Shown here in pieces: positions 43,505-52,847 of a DNA stretch of 64,000 nt (within the stretch, counting starts at the first letter, position 1; the number at the start of each line of letters is the position of its first letter). This stretch comes from Laspinema palackyanum D2a (GTDB lineage: Bacteria > Cyanobacteriota > Cyanobacteriia > Cyanobacteriales > Laspinemataceae): assembly GCA_025370845.1 (NCBI GenBank), contig JAMXFF010000006.1:123208-187207 (forward strand), in the 5' to 3' direction. The translations under genes were made by a program, and so were the position numbers. Below the pieces are notes generated by a model. It saw only the letters and a list, made by a program, of their open reading frames with translations, searched no databases and had not been told where the DNA came from.

Positions 43505-44437
43505 TTATTTTTGATAAATAGCTGTTACTGAATGACCATCAGGTAAACCTTTTTCATCATCCATTCCCTTTGCTAAAAATTTACCAGCAATTCCCGAGAT
43601 CTTTTGCAAAAATTTGTATTGTATGGAGTTGTCTAGCCACTTAGTTTCTTGATTTAAAGCAGCCTTTACGCTATTGATAACCAGCGAAGAATTCCACCAT
43701 TCTTTATGGAAAGTTGATAATTTTTCATGCTGGATACTGACCAGATTTAAATAAAATTTTTTACCTAAATATCTCAGGGATTTATCTGACCAAAAACTAA
43801 CATGATGCGGGGGCATATTGAGTAAATTATTGCTAATTAAAGATAAAAAAGAGTCAGCACTGGGGACTGAATAGATTAAGAGTCCCCCTGGTTTGGTAGC
43901 TCTAATACAACCTTCTATAAATGAATTTATTTCCGGAATATGTTCGAGAACTTGGAAGGCACAAACTACATCATATTTATCAGCATTCTCTAAGGAATGT
44001 TGTTGGATAGACTCATTCAGCACTACCGTTCCCTGGTGTTCGGCAAGTTCTTTTGCTTTCCGGCTAAATTCAAGCCCGACATAATTAGCGCTCGCTACTT
44101 TCTTAGAAAAAGCCCCTTTTCCACATCCAATTTCTAGAATTAAATCTGATTTCTTTATGAATTGGTTGGCAAAATTGTATTCGGGCTTCTCATCCATATA
44201 GTACCAATCAAATTTTTGTAATTGCTCATAAAACCCTTCACCACCTGCGATCGGGGGATAAAAAAATATTAAATTTGACTCAGTTGACTGGTAAATTCCT
44301 ATTTTGTCAACCCCATAAAAATCTTGGGAAACATCAATGTTGAAAACCTTTTTATACAGTGAAATTAAAGTTTTTGAATTCAATTCTTCCAAAATTTTAA
44401 CATTAGCATCACCACTTATTGGGCAGATTACACTCAT
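43505..44437 (-). CDS. Class I SAM-dependent methyltransferase
   Basis: This is a 310-residue methyltransferase, starting at ATG 44437 with GAGGG eight bases upstream. An ATG at 44461 has no ribosome-binding site. A short N-terminal segment CPISGDANVKILEEL resembles the beginning of a metal-ribbon-containing capsule methyltransferase family but has a single Cys. SAM motifs: LILEIGCGKGAFSKKVA and YDVVCAFQVLEHIPEI. A C-terminal lid of about 100 residues follows. Codon use is AT-rich compared with neighbours. The target is probably a sugar or lipid intermediate of the cluster. Confidence 0.85.
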   Translation of the reverse strand: MSVICPISGDANVKILEELNSKTLISLYKKVFNIDVSQDFYGVDKIGIYQSTESNLIFFYPPIAGGEGFYEQLQKFDWYYMDEKPEYNFANQFIKKSDLILEIGCGKGAFSKKVASANYVGLEFSRKAKELAEHQGTVVLNESIQQHSLENADKYDVVCAFQVLEHIPEINSFIEGCIRATKPGGLLIYSVPSADSFLSLISNNLLNMPPHHVSFWSDKSLRYLGKKFYLNLVSIQHEKLSTFHKEWWNSSLVINSVKAALNQETKWLDNSIQYKFLQKISGIAGKFLAKGMDDEKGLPDGHSVTAIYQK

Positions 44438-44472
44438 CCTGATGACCCTCAAGTAAGACATAATTTTACACC

Positions 44473-44632
44473 AGCTATAGCAAACCTAAATCATTTTGAC
44501 AATCGATCCGACCCCTGATAACCTTGGAGTGCGGTAAGCGTTCGCGGAGCTTGTGCGTCAGCACATAAGCCATGCCGCAGGCTTTGCATTCTGCTCGCTA
44601 TTTTTATAGTAAATTGATTTAGACGCGATATT
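44473..44632. repeat. MITE-like dispersed repeat, copy 2
   Basis: This copy shares TATAGC...CCTAAATCATTTTGACAATC at the left end and GCTCGCTATTTTTATAGT...TTGATTTAG at the right end with copy 1. The interior CTTGGAGTGCG is also shared. The inner parts have diverged. The right end read on the minus strand (CTAAATCAATTTAC) matches the left end, giving imperfect terminal inverted repeats. It lies just upstream of the methyltransferase gene at 43505-44437. Confidence 0.65.
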
Positions 44633-45212
44633 ATTATAGATTAGTAGATTCCTCTATTTATCTCTCAGTAAAAATGAAATGGATGGATCAGAATTAGGCG
44701 GCTAACCTCGATAGTATTGAAAGGTGTAGAGGATTCCTCATTCTGTTCATCATCAGGTTATCTGGGGATTAGATATTTTTCATCTATGTAGTTTTCCGTT
44801 GACCTCCTTATAGCAAAAGACTGTAAAGCATTTTTTAAAATAGCTTTAAAACTGTGAGTTTCTTCAAGAGTAAAGTAATTGTTTTGGTTTCGGAATTACT
44901 TGTTTGGCGCGCCCCAGCCGACCAGTCATTTTTAATTTTGAACTGCGAATAATCGGGATGTTGCATGACGACTAGGCGACATAACAATTCTATCTTACGG
45001 TTCGCTCATTTTCAAGGGGTTTTTTGAAATTAATGACGAGATAAGGACGGTTACAGGCTTTACGCCCTTCTGGTGACAGAACTGATTATTTCATTGATTT
45101 AGCCGCGCTATACAATTAGTTATTGCTGGTAATAATATTAGACCAAAGTTTTCTCTTCTGTTCTGGCCGATACAATTTGTTACAATCCCCTACCCTCTGA
45201 CCTTCCCTTCTG
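44633..45212. other. AT-rich intergenic region left of the flippase gene
   Basis: This 580-base non-coding gap lies between a methyltransferase start and the 3' end of the flippase gene. I see only AT-rich DNA with a few inverted repeats, and no gene or RNA that I can name. It probably contains the methyltransferase promoter. Confidence 0.5.
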
Positions 45213-46742
45213 TTACTGTGGCTTTTTAGAAAAGAGAGTTTGAGGGACCCTCACCATCTCTAGTACGGCCTCAGTGCCATTGGGGGGAGCTAGCCAAAGT
45301 AGAATGTAAAACGATCCGTACAATACGCAATCTCTTAATAGATCAGCGAACAGATTTAGGCTAGGTAGGAACAGGTTAATTCCGGCTAGTGTTAAAGCAG
45401 CACCGATGGAGGCTACCATAGGTCGAGCGATCGCTCTAACTAAATCCCGCAGTTGTAGTGGCGAACCCTGATAGCAATACATAATGCCCGGAACAAGCAA
45501 GAGCGTAAAGAATATGCTATAAGAAAGGGCTACACCTTCAGGCCCCCAAGGGAGACCGATCAGGAAACTCACTATCGTCAAAGGTGAGGCCACTAGAGTC
45601 CAACGCAGCATTCGATCCGTTCGCCCTAAGGAAAGATAGACCCATCCCATTGACATATTCAGAGTACCTAAGAAAGCAGAAGGACCTAACAGACGAAAAA
45701 TTGGAATGATCTCTAGCCATTGCTCCCCTAGCAGGATTTCAATTACCTTGTCTGCGACAACTAATAGGAAGGCTACCACTGGCATACCGAAGGATACCAT
45801 CAACCTGATTCCTTTGCAGTAATAGGACCGATAGCGCACTGGATCAGATTGTAAGCGAGACAAGGCCGGAAGCGCCACGGTTGTCATGGGGGCGTTGATC
45901 TGCTGGATCGGCAGCAGTAGCAATTGATAAGCTTTAGCATAGAGTCCCAGGGGTTCTGCCCCCCAGCGCCACCCAATCAGTACGTTATCTAAATTACGGC
46001 TAAAGAAATTAAAAAAGTTAAAACCCGTGAGGTTTCCCCCAAACGCTAACATCGAACTTACACCCGATTGCCGGACCGGAAGACCAGGACGCCAACCACA
46101 CCCCAACCAGACTCCCGCACAGACGAGAACATCTGTCACGATATTAAGCATAACCAGAGACCAATAGCCACTACCATACGAGGCCAAAACGATCGCCGAA
46201 CCAATCCCACTAGCTAGAGCTGTAACCTCTATAGCAGCTAGAACCCCAAAGCGCATCTGCCTTCTTAACAGCGCTTGGTGTTGCACCGTCAGCCCACTAA
46301 ACACGAATCCAATCCCTAGGACAATAGTAATCCCGATTAGGCGGGGTTCCTGATAAAACCAAGCTACGATAGGTGATACAAGGGCGTTGAGCAGCCCAAT
46401 CCCGAACCCAAGCGCAACATTGATCCAAAACAGGTTACTGACCTGATTATGGGTAATGTTGGCCTGTTGGATAGTGGCTGTAGATAAACCCATATCTTTG
46501 AACATGGCGACGAAAGAAGTCACAGTCAGCACCATAGCAAGCAAACCATAGTCTTCCGGCACAAGCAAGCGCGCAAGAACAATATTTGAACCCATCAGTA
46601 AAATAAACTTGCTGGCCTGGGCGATCGCCGTTACTAGGCCACTGCGAATCGACCGATCCTTTAAATCGACCTCTAAATGGTCGGTGGAGAAATATCTTTG
46701 CGGATCGTCAGCTTTGGGAGTTGGTCTTATAGGATCTGACAA
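45213..46742 (-). CDS. Lipopolysaccharide/O-unit flippase (Wzx type)
   Basis: This is a 509-residue MOP-superfamily flippase with about 14 predicted helices, N-terminal SGLVTAIAQASKFILLMGSNIVLARLLVPEDYGLLAMV and the family motif with DMGLSTATIQQ in the second helix region. It should move undecaprenyl-linked repeat units to the periplasmic side for Wzy. The start is TTG at 46742 with AGGTG about seven bases upstream. No ATG or GTG precedes it in frame nearby. The next gene rightward is divergent, over a long non-coding region. Confidence 0.9.
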   Translation of the reverse strand: MSDPIRPTPKADDPQRYFSTDHLEVDLKDRSIRSGLVTAIAQASKFILLMGSNIVLARLLVPEDYGLLAMVLTVTSFVAMFKDMGLSTATIQQANITHNQVSNLFWINVALGFGIGLLNALVSPIVAWFYQEPRLIGITIVLGIGFVFSGLTVQHQALLRRQMRFGVLAAIEVTALASGIGSAIVLASYGSGYWSLVMLNIVTDVLVCAGVWLGCGWRPGLPVRQSGVSSMLAFGGNLTGFNFFNFFSRNLDNVLIGWRWGAEPLGLYAKAYQLLLLPIQQINAPMTTVALPALSRLQSDPVRYRSYYCKGIRLMVSFGMPVVAFLLVVADKVIEILLGEQWLEIIPIFRLLGPSAFLGTLNMSMGWVYLSLGRTDRMLRWTLVASPLTIVSFLIGLPWGPEGVALSYSIFFTLLLVPGIMYCYQGSPLQLRDLVRAIARPMVASIGAALTLAGINLFLPSLNLFADLLRDCVLYGSFYILLWLAPPNGTEAVLEMVRVPQTLFSKKPQ

Positions 46743-48043
46743 TTTGACACCTATCCTGGAGATTATGGAGATTACTCTATCAATAACTATCCGGCGACTT
46801 AAGTCTTGTCCTAAAAGCCCGGTTAATTTTCATTGGAAGCCAATATACTGGACCGTGAAAAGTTCTGTATAAGTCCGAGCGGGCCACCCATGGTGGACAA
46901 AAAACATGGCCCCGCATAAAACCAGTCCATAAGACCTACTGGTAAGGAGTCTACACTAGCCCTGTCAAGGTGGTGGCAACGCGCTCAAAACCCATGAAAA
47001 TCCAATAGTTCGTCTTAGGTTGATACATCAAAGGATCCATGCCATTCTGCTTAGATTCTCAGATATTAGAAATTATTGAGAATAGATAGGGATAAAAACA
47101 CGAAACTCGTTGGGTAACACCTTGATAGGGGTAGGATTCTATGTACAGTCGTCTAGGAAGCCCCCAAATTATAGGCCATTGGATAGCACCCTAATCTCCA
47201 AAGGCTTGCGGAACAATAACCTTGGGCTTCCTAGCCAGCTCGGTCTTCAACAAGTTTTATCAATCACTTATTTTAAGGTGCTGATCCCCCAACGAAGCAT
47301 ATTGTAATTCGGATGCGCCCCAAGACTCCACCCTCTCATTTTTCCAGGGTATTGTTCCATCCGTTAGCCCGTCAATGCGCTTTTTCCTTCAGTTAAGTGT
47401 CAGGAAACATTTCAAGTTTAGAGGCTCCCTTTCTATTTTATGATGTGGCCGCTTCACTCGGGTTCCACACTTAAGTGAATTATATCGAATCCCGCAAATC
47501 GGGAATCATCCTGCAAACCCAGACTGGCACTATCCTTATAAGATTGTAAACAAATATGGCAGTAATGGCTAGGTTAACTCAGAGGGAGACAGATTGCCCA
47601 TACCTAGGCTATTTTGTCAACCCCTTCAAATTTCATAACTTATAATTTTTGTCAAGGCTTACTCGATGAGTTTTTCCGGTTTGTCTGGGCCTAGAGGACT
47701 AAAAGTGCTATTCCAAGCCGGTTTGATAAAATTTAGCTACAATGTAAGTAATTCCGTAGACAAACCCGCTAGTTCAGGCGAAGATTTGCGCGCGATATTT
47801 GTGAAGGAATGTAACATTAGAAGTGAAATTGAATGCGTGAGTTTCTCTAATAAAGAACTGTTCTAACCTTTGTCACTTGTAGGAAAAATGAGAGGAATCG
47901 GGTCCCCAGTAGTTTTCATCGTGAGGTTACAGGCTCCAGCAACCGTCTCTAAGCCTTCATAAGAGTTTCCAAGTAGGCAGAACACCTCGCGAAACTCCAC
48001 CCTATAATTTTATAAATCAACAGACATTAGGGAAATTTTTGAG
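46743..48043. other. Long non-coding region between flippase and export genes
   Basis: This 1.3 kb lies between the divergent wzx-type and wza-type genes. Short open frames at 47110-47307 and 47666-47866 have no ribosome-binding sites or resemblance to known families, so I do not call them. The region should contain promoters for both arms of the export machinery and is long enough to hold a small RNA or a decayed gene. I see neither directly. Confidence 0.55.
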
Positions 48044-49912
48044 GTGAGCGATCTAGATTGTTCCAGACCTATCCGCAATGCCCTAGGGGGTATATTCCTA
48101 TCGGCCCTCATTGTGATCACGGCTTCATCTCAGGTGGAGGCTCAAGTAACCCCCACCGTACAGGGACCGGACCCAGCTAACTTCAATCCAAGCAACCTGC
48201 CTGTAACTTCTCCTTACATTATGGGAGGAGGAGACTTGATTCGAATTGATAACTTTCAAATTCCCGAATACAGCGGAGAATACCTGCTCCCGCCAGACGG
48301 TGTGATCAACTTGCCTGAAGTGGGCAGCGTCTCGCTCCAGGGATTAACATTAGAACAGGCTAATGACACGATTACAGCCAGGTACAATCAGATCCTTCGA
48401 CGACCCCGAATAGCAGTCAAGCTTCTGAGACCTCGCGCCCTAACAATTGTAGTTGCCGGTGAGGTGAATACCCCAGGCTCCTACATAATTTCCCGGGAAG
48501 ATCAAAGATTTCCTGGCTTGCGTGCTCCAACCGTAACAGATGTTATTGAACTCGCTGGGGGAGTCACCCAAGAGGCTGACATGACTCAGATTGAGGTTCG
48601 TCGAACTCAAGGTGGGAATGCAGAGCAAGTCATCCGCATCGATCTATGGCAATTTTTGCAGCAAGGATCTCGTGAAGAAAACATCTCATTGCTAGATGGA
48701 GATACGATCATAGTACCTACAGCAGAAAATGTCTCTATGGCTCAAAGCCGAGAAGTAGCAACTTCTAGCTTGGCTATAGATTTAGCTGCACCCCGCACTG
48801 TTGCTGTAGTGGGTGAAGTGACTCAGCCTGGAGTCTATGTGGTACTAGGAGGGGACATAGAATCAACCCGAGTCCCCTTAGGACTTCCTACCGTGACACG
48901 AGCTCTCGAACTCGCTGGGGGAACGACATTAACGGCAGATATTAGTCAAATACAAGTTCGTCGTCCCACTAGAACAGGAGGTGAGCGGATCTTTGATGTG
49001 GACCTATGGCAGTTATTGCAAAATGGGGATCTTTCTCAAGATCTGATCTTGCAGGATGGAGATACGATCATTATTCCCACTGCTGGTGAAGTAAACCCCC
49101 AGTTAGCAGAGCAGTTAGGATCAGCTAAATTTGGAATGGACTTGACTACACCGCGCACTGTTGTGGTCGTGGGTGAAGTGAATCGTCCAGGCTCCTACAT
49201 TGTTTTCGGGGGCGAATCACCCGCCAACCGAACTCCCGTAGGATTGCCGACGGTCACTCGGGCGATTCAACTGGCTGGTGGCATCACACCCGATGCAGAT
49301 CTGCGCCGGATTCAGATACGCCGCCCGACCCAAACCGGAGGACAACAAGTTTTTACAGCTAACCTGTGGCAACTCTTGCAAGTAGGAGATTTTAGTCAAG
49401 ATCAGATTTTGCAAGAGGGAGATACTATTTTTATTCCCACTGCCAGCGAAGTCAGTCCGGCAGAAGCCCAAACTCTAGCAAGTTCGAGTATTGCTCCGGC
49501 TAATATTCAAGTTTATGTAGTGGGACCTACCGGCGATCCAAGGTTTTTTACGCCGACTGCTTTACAGGTGCCATCTAGTACCTCCTTGAATCAAGCCCTA
49601 TTCGCTGCAGGAGGACTAGATAATCCTCGGGCACAAGGGACTTCGGTAGAGTTGATTCGTCTGAAACCTAATGGCACTGTTTCTCAAAAAATAGTCCCCC
49701 TTGACTTTTCAGCCCAAATCAATGATATGACTAATCCCCTCCTGCGAAATAATGATATTATTGTAGTCAGTCGCTCTGGTGTCACACGTTTTTCCGACGG
49801 GTTGCAAAATGCCTTAGGCTCTATTATAACTTTACGACAAGTGTTTGAAGGTCCTATGCAAGCTTTGAGATTTCTGGAAATGTTAGGAATTATTCGTTTA
49901 CCGGAAGAATAA
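48044..49912 (+). CDS. SLBB-domain polysaccharide export protein (Wza type)
   Basis: This is a 622-residue periplasmic/outer-membrane export protein. After an N-terminal hydrophobic segment (about residues 11-34, a signal peptide ending near SQVEA), a polysaccharide-export (Poly_export) domain starts at about 58 (GGGDLIRIDNFQIPEYSGEYLLPPDGVINLPEVG). Three SLBB domains follow with the repeating pattern VVVGEVNRPGSYIV, then LPTVTRAIQLAGG, then LWQLLQ-GD and LQ-GDTI-IPT. A fourth, diverged SLBB-like region (about 485-580, VYVVGPTGDPRFFTP) ends the protein. The start is GTG at 48044. It forms the outer part of the export channel with the Wzc-type protein downstream. Confidence 0.9.
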   Translation: MSDLDCSRPIRNALGGIFLSALIVITASSQVEAQVTPTVQGPDPANFNPSNLPVTSPYIMGGGDLIRIDNFQIPEYSGEYLLPPDGVINLPEVGSVSLQGLTLEQANDTITARYNQILRRPRIAVKLLRPRALTIVVAGEVNTPGSYIISREDQRFPGLRAPTVTDVIELAGGVTQEADMTQIEVRRTQGGNAEQVIRIDLWQFLQQGSREENISLLDGDTIIVPTAENVSMAQSREVATSSLAIDLAAPRTVAVVGEVTQPGVYVVLGGDIESTRVPLGLPTVTRALELAGGTTLTADISQIQVRRPTRTGGERIFDVDLWQLLQNGDLSQDLILQDGDTIIIPTAGEVNPQLAEQLGSAKFGMDLTTPRTVVVVGEVNRPGSYIVFGGESPANRTPVGLPTVTRAIQLAGGITPDADLRRIQIRRPTQTGGQQVFTANLWQLLQVGDFSQDQILQEGDTIFIPTASEVSPAEAQTLASSSIAPANIQVYVVGPTGDPRFFTPTALQVPSSTSLNQALFAAGGLDNPRAQGTSVELIRLKPNGTVSQKIVPLDFSAQINDMTNPLLRNNDIIVVSRSGVTRFSDGLQNALGSIITLRQVFEGPMQALRFLEMLGIIRLPEE

Positions 49913-49996
49913 AAAATTTTTGATCAAGAATATAAAACCCTTAAGTAGAGGGTAGACTTAAAATTTCGCTCAGGTAAAAGCTAAGGAGGGGTGGAT

Positions 49997-52168
49997 ATGG
50001 ATAACAACCCAGATTTTATGACCCGAGAAAATACTGGACAAAAAATACGCCGCCAGGGCGATATTTTAGATTATAAACTTCCCCCAGAAAAGAGTGATGA
50101 AGAGAAAATTATTAAAGAGCTAGGAAAGCTTGTAGCCGCTGGAAAGCGTCGGGCTTTTTTAATTGTTATAGTAGCCCTTGCATTTACCGGATTTAATGCT
50201 TGGAGGATCTCAAAGCGACCTCCTGTATATGAAGGAAAGTTTCAAATTTTAGTTGAACCCGTCACACTTTCTGAGAACAAATTACTAAGAGTGGTCACTC
50301 AAACTCTTGGAGATACTACGTTTGGAACTAATGAAGGGCTGGATTATGAGTCCCAAATTAGAGTTTTGCAAAGTCCTAAAATAATACTGCCTATTATTGA
50401 AAGAATTCAGGAAATTTACCCTCAATTAACTCCCGCACATATTACGAAAGAGCTAAGTACAAAGCGGATTATGCAGGGAGAAGAAGGAACTAAAATTATC
50501 GAAGTAAGTTTCCGCAATCGTAATCCCGAACTGGTTAAGTTTATTTTAGAAACAGTGGCAGAAGGTTATTTAAAGTACAGTTTAGAAGAACGCCAGACTA
50601 CGATTCGCCAAGGAATGAATTATATTAAAGATCAGATTCCGGTTCAACAGGCAGACGTTGACAGACTTCAAGGAGAGTTGGAAAGTCTGCGGCAGCGCTA
50701 TGATCTTATCAATCCTGTTGTGGAAGGCGGCTATCTGTCGGTGCAAGCCCAGAGGATTGGGCCCCAGCTCATAGAAATTCAATCTTTACTGGCAGAACGG
50801 GAATCCCAATACGCTACTTTACAAAATTTATTTGAGAGGGGAAATTATGTTTCTATTCTCAGTAAAGAGGCTGCTACTTACACCTTTTTAATCAGAGATA
50901 TAAGTATTATAGATACAGAGATTTCAGCGGCATTAACTAAATATCGTGAAGAAAGCGATACGATACAAGATCTAAGGCAGCAAAAACAGGAACTGAATTT
51001 GCGGGCTCGTCGAGAAGCTTTAACTATTTTGGAAAAAGTGGCGAGCGAGGTTCAGGGAATACAGGATCGTAAGGAACTTGTATCGCAAGATCAAATGCGT
51101 TACGAACAACGCCTAAGACAATATCCAACAATGGCGCGACAGTACGCGAATTTAGAACAGCAATTACAAGTTGCCACTGATTCTCTCAATAGCTTGTTAA
51201 CGAAGCGGAATAATTTGCAGGTGGATGCAGCTCAACAGGAAATACCTTGGCAGATTATTGCTCCTCCAGGAACTCCTTCTACGTCTACAACTCCCCGAAA
51301 AACTTATATTTTACTGACAATTGTTGGCCTCGTGTTGGGTTTAATAGCTGCATTTTTTGCAGAAATTATTAACAATGTATTCCATGACGCTGATGATATA
51401 GAGGAAGAAACCAGGCTGCCCATTTTGGGAATGATTCCTATTGCAAAAGAACTCAAAAGAGGCGCACAAAAACGTAAAACTCTTGCTCCTCTAGCTTTAG
51501 CTGGAACAGGTCAACGAAAAGGCTTGGATTTGATGGGAGAGTCTCAGTATCGACAAAGTTCCTATATCAGTTCTCCTTTGTTAGAAGCTTTCCGCTCTCT
51601 TTATACGAATATCCGCTTGTTGAGTATTCACAAGCCGATTCACTCTTTAGTTATTGGCGGGGCTATACCTAACGTTGGCAAGTCTACAATTGCAATACAT
51701 TTAGCAAAAACAGCAGCCACGATTGGGCAACGAATCTTAATCGTTGATGCAGATCTTCGTTCTCCTAAGATTCATACAAAGCTGGATTTACCCAACCTGC
51801 GGGGTCTGAGTGATGCTATTTCCACCGATATCAGTCTAAATGAGGTGATTCAACGCTTGCCTAATGAAGATAACCTGTTTGTCTTAACGGCAGGGTCTTT
51901 GCCCTCTGATCCCATTAAGTTGTTATCTTCTAAAAAAATGCATTCTCTTATGGAGCAATTTCAAGACTTTTTCGATTTAGTCATTTACGATACCCCGCCT
52001 CTTATGGGACTTGCTGATGGTAGTATTCTAGCGGCGCAAACTGATGGATTTGTAATGGTGGTTAAAATTGATAAAACCGATCGTTCGGTGGTTGTGAAGG
52101 CATTAGATGGATTAAAAATTTCTGGAGCCTCTGTGTTAGGAATTGTTGCGAATGGGAGCGAACGCTAA
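49997..52168 (+). CDS. Wzc-type chain-length regulator with BY-kinase domain
   Basis: This is a 723-residue inner-membrane protein with a Wzz domain (membrane helices at about residues 50-70 and 433-455), a long periplasmic coiled coil between them and a C-terminal P-loop ATPase of the bacterial tyrosine kinase type. Walker A contains GKST with the lysine at about 562, Walker A-prime is ILIVDADLRSPK and Walker B LVIYDTPPL. The start is ATG at 49997, eight bases after AAGGAG. A GTG at 49991 is too close to it. The C-terminus ends VLGIVANGSER and lacks the tyrosine cluster of classical Wzc proteins, so regulation by tail phosphorylation is doubtful. It lies 84 bases after the export gene in the same direction. 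Confidence 0.9.
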   Translation: MDNNPDFMTRENTGQKIRRQGDILDYKLPPEKSDEEKIIKELGKLVAAGKRRAFLIVIVALAFTGFNAWRISKRPPVYEGKFQILVEPVTLSENKLLRVVTQTLGDTTFGTNEGLDYESQIRVLQSPKIILPIIERIQEIYPQLTPAHITKELSTKRIMQGEEGTKIIEVSFRNRNPELVKFILETVAEGYLKYSLEERQTTIRQGMNYIKDQIPVQQADVDRLQGELESLRQRYDLINPVVEGGYLSVQAQRIGPQLIEIQSLLAERESQYATLQNLFERGNYVSILSKEAATYTFLIRDISIIDTEISAALTKYREESDTIQDLRQQKQELNLRARREALTILEKVASEVQGIQDRKELVSQDQMRYEQRLRQYPTMARQYANLEQQLQVATDSLNSLLTKRNNLQVDAAQQEIPWQIIAPPGTPSTSTTPRKTYILLTIVGLVLGLIAAFFAEIINNVFHDADDIEEETRLPILGMIPIAKELKRGAQKRKTLAPLALAGTGQRKGLDLMGESQYRQSSYISSPLLEAFRSLYTNIRLLSIHKPIHSLVIGGAIPNVGKSTIAIHLAKTAATIGQRILIVDADLRSPKIHTKLDLPNLRGLSDAISTDISLNEVIQRLPNEDNLFVLTAGSLPSDPIKLLSSKKMHSLMEQFQDFFDLVIYDTPPLMGLADGSILAAQTDGFVMVVKIDKTDRSVVVKALDGLKISGASVLGIVANGSER

Positions 52169-52847
52169 GTTTTTAGGGTTTCAGAAAGTCTATCCCTCTT
52201 TTGTCACTCTAGGTTGATAAAACCCATATTCCTCCGGTTCAATTCTCGATTTTTTATTTTTTAAAATCTTGGATCCTCAAGGGTTTCAGCGATTTTTTAG
52301 AAAATCTAGGGTTTCGATTTTCCTCACCGTAACCGAACCGGAGTTTTTTGGGCTATTGAGAATATTCTCAATAAAAACGGCACTTTTTGAGTGATTGCTC
52401 CGCCGTCTGAAGTTATAGAGCCTTATCGTACAGAAAAGAGCTGAAAATTTTATAGAGCAAGGCTTTTAGCCATTTTATAAAAATAGTTGATTCAGCCAAA
52501 AAACTTGCAAAGATATTCCGCATAAGCCAAAATACTTATGCGGAATGTGGGTTTAACAATCACTGCACGGGCTTTATTTTTGTGTAATACTACATCTGGG
52601 TCTGTGATGCCTAAAAAACTCGACAGGCAATGGAGGGTGAAAGCTTACAGGATAAAGCATCTCCTCCGCGAGCTGAAGAGAAAACAGGTTTTTCACAACC
52701 AGATTGGGATTGGGTATAACATCCAAATTAACCTTCTCAAGAATGCCCCTTTAAAGCAGCATTGAGAAGGTTAATCTGGGGTGTAATTGAGGAATTATGC
52801 CAGCATAACAGACTTATCGTCCTGGCCATGACTTTTATAAAGTAAGC
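52169..52847. other. Non-coding region with a 13-bp-stem hairpin
   Basis: This 679-base gap lies between the BY-kinase gene and the PEP-CTERM gene (convergent). A perfect 13-bp inverted repeat (TTAACCTTCTCAA at 52728-52740, TTGAGAAGGTTAA at 52762-52774) with a 21-base spacer can form a strong hairpin. A 75-codon open frame at 52538-52765 runs into it and shows no family resemblance. Elsewhere I see only AT-rich sequence. Confidence 0.55.

Noticed and set aside
47110..47866. Two open frames of 65-66 codons upstream of the export gene
   Set aside because: No ribosome-binding sites or recognisable products. They appear to be chance frames in non-coding DNA.
52538..52765. 75-codon open frame after the BY-kinase gene
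   Set aside because: It runs into a hairpin and has unusual composition with no similarity to known proteins.
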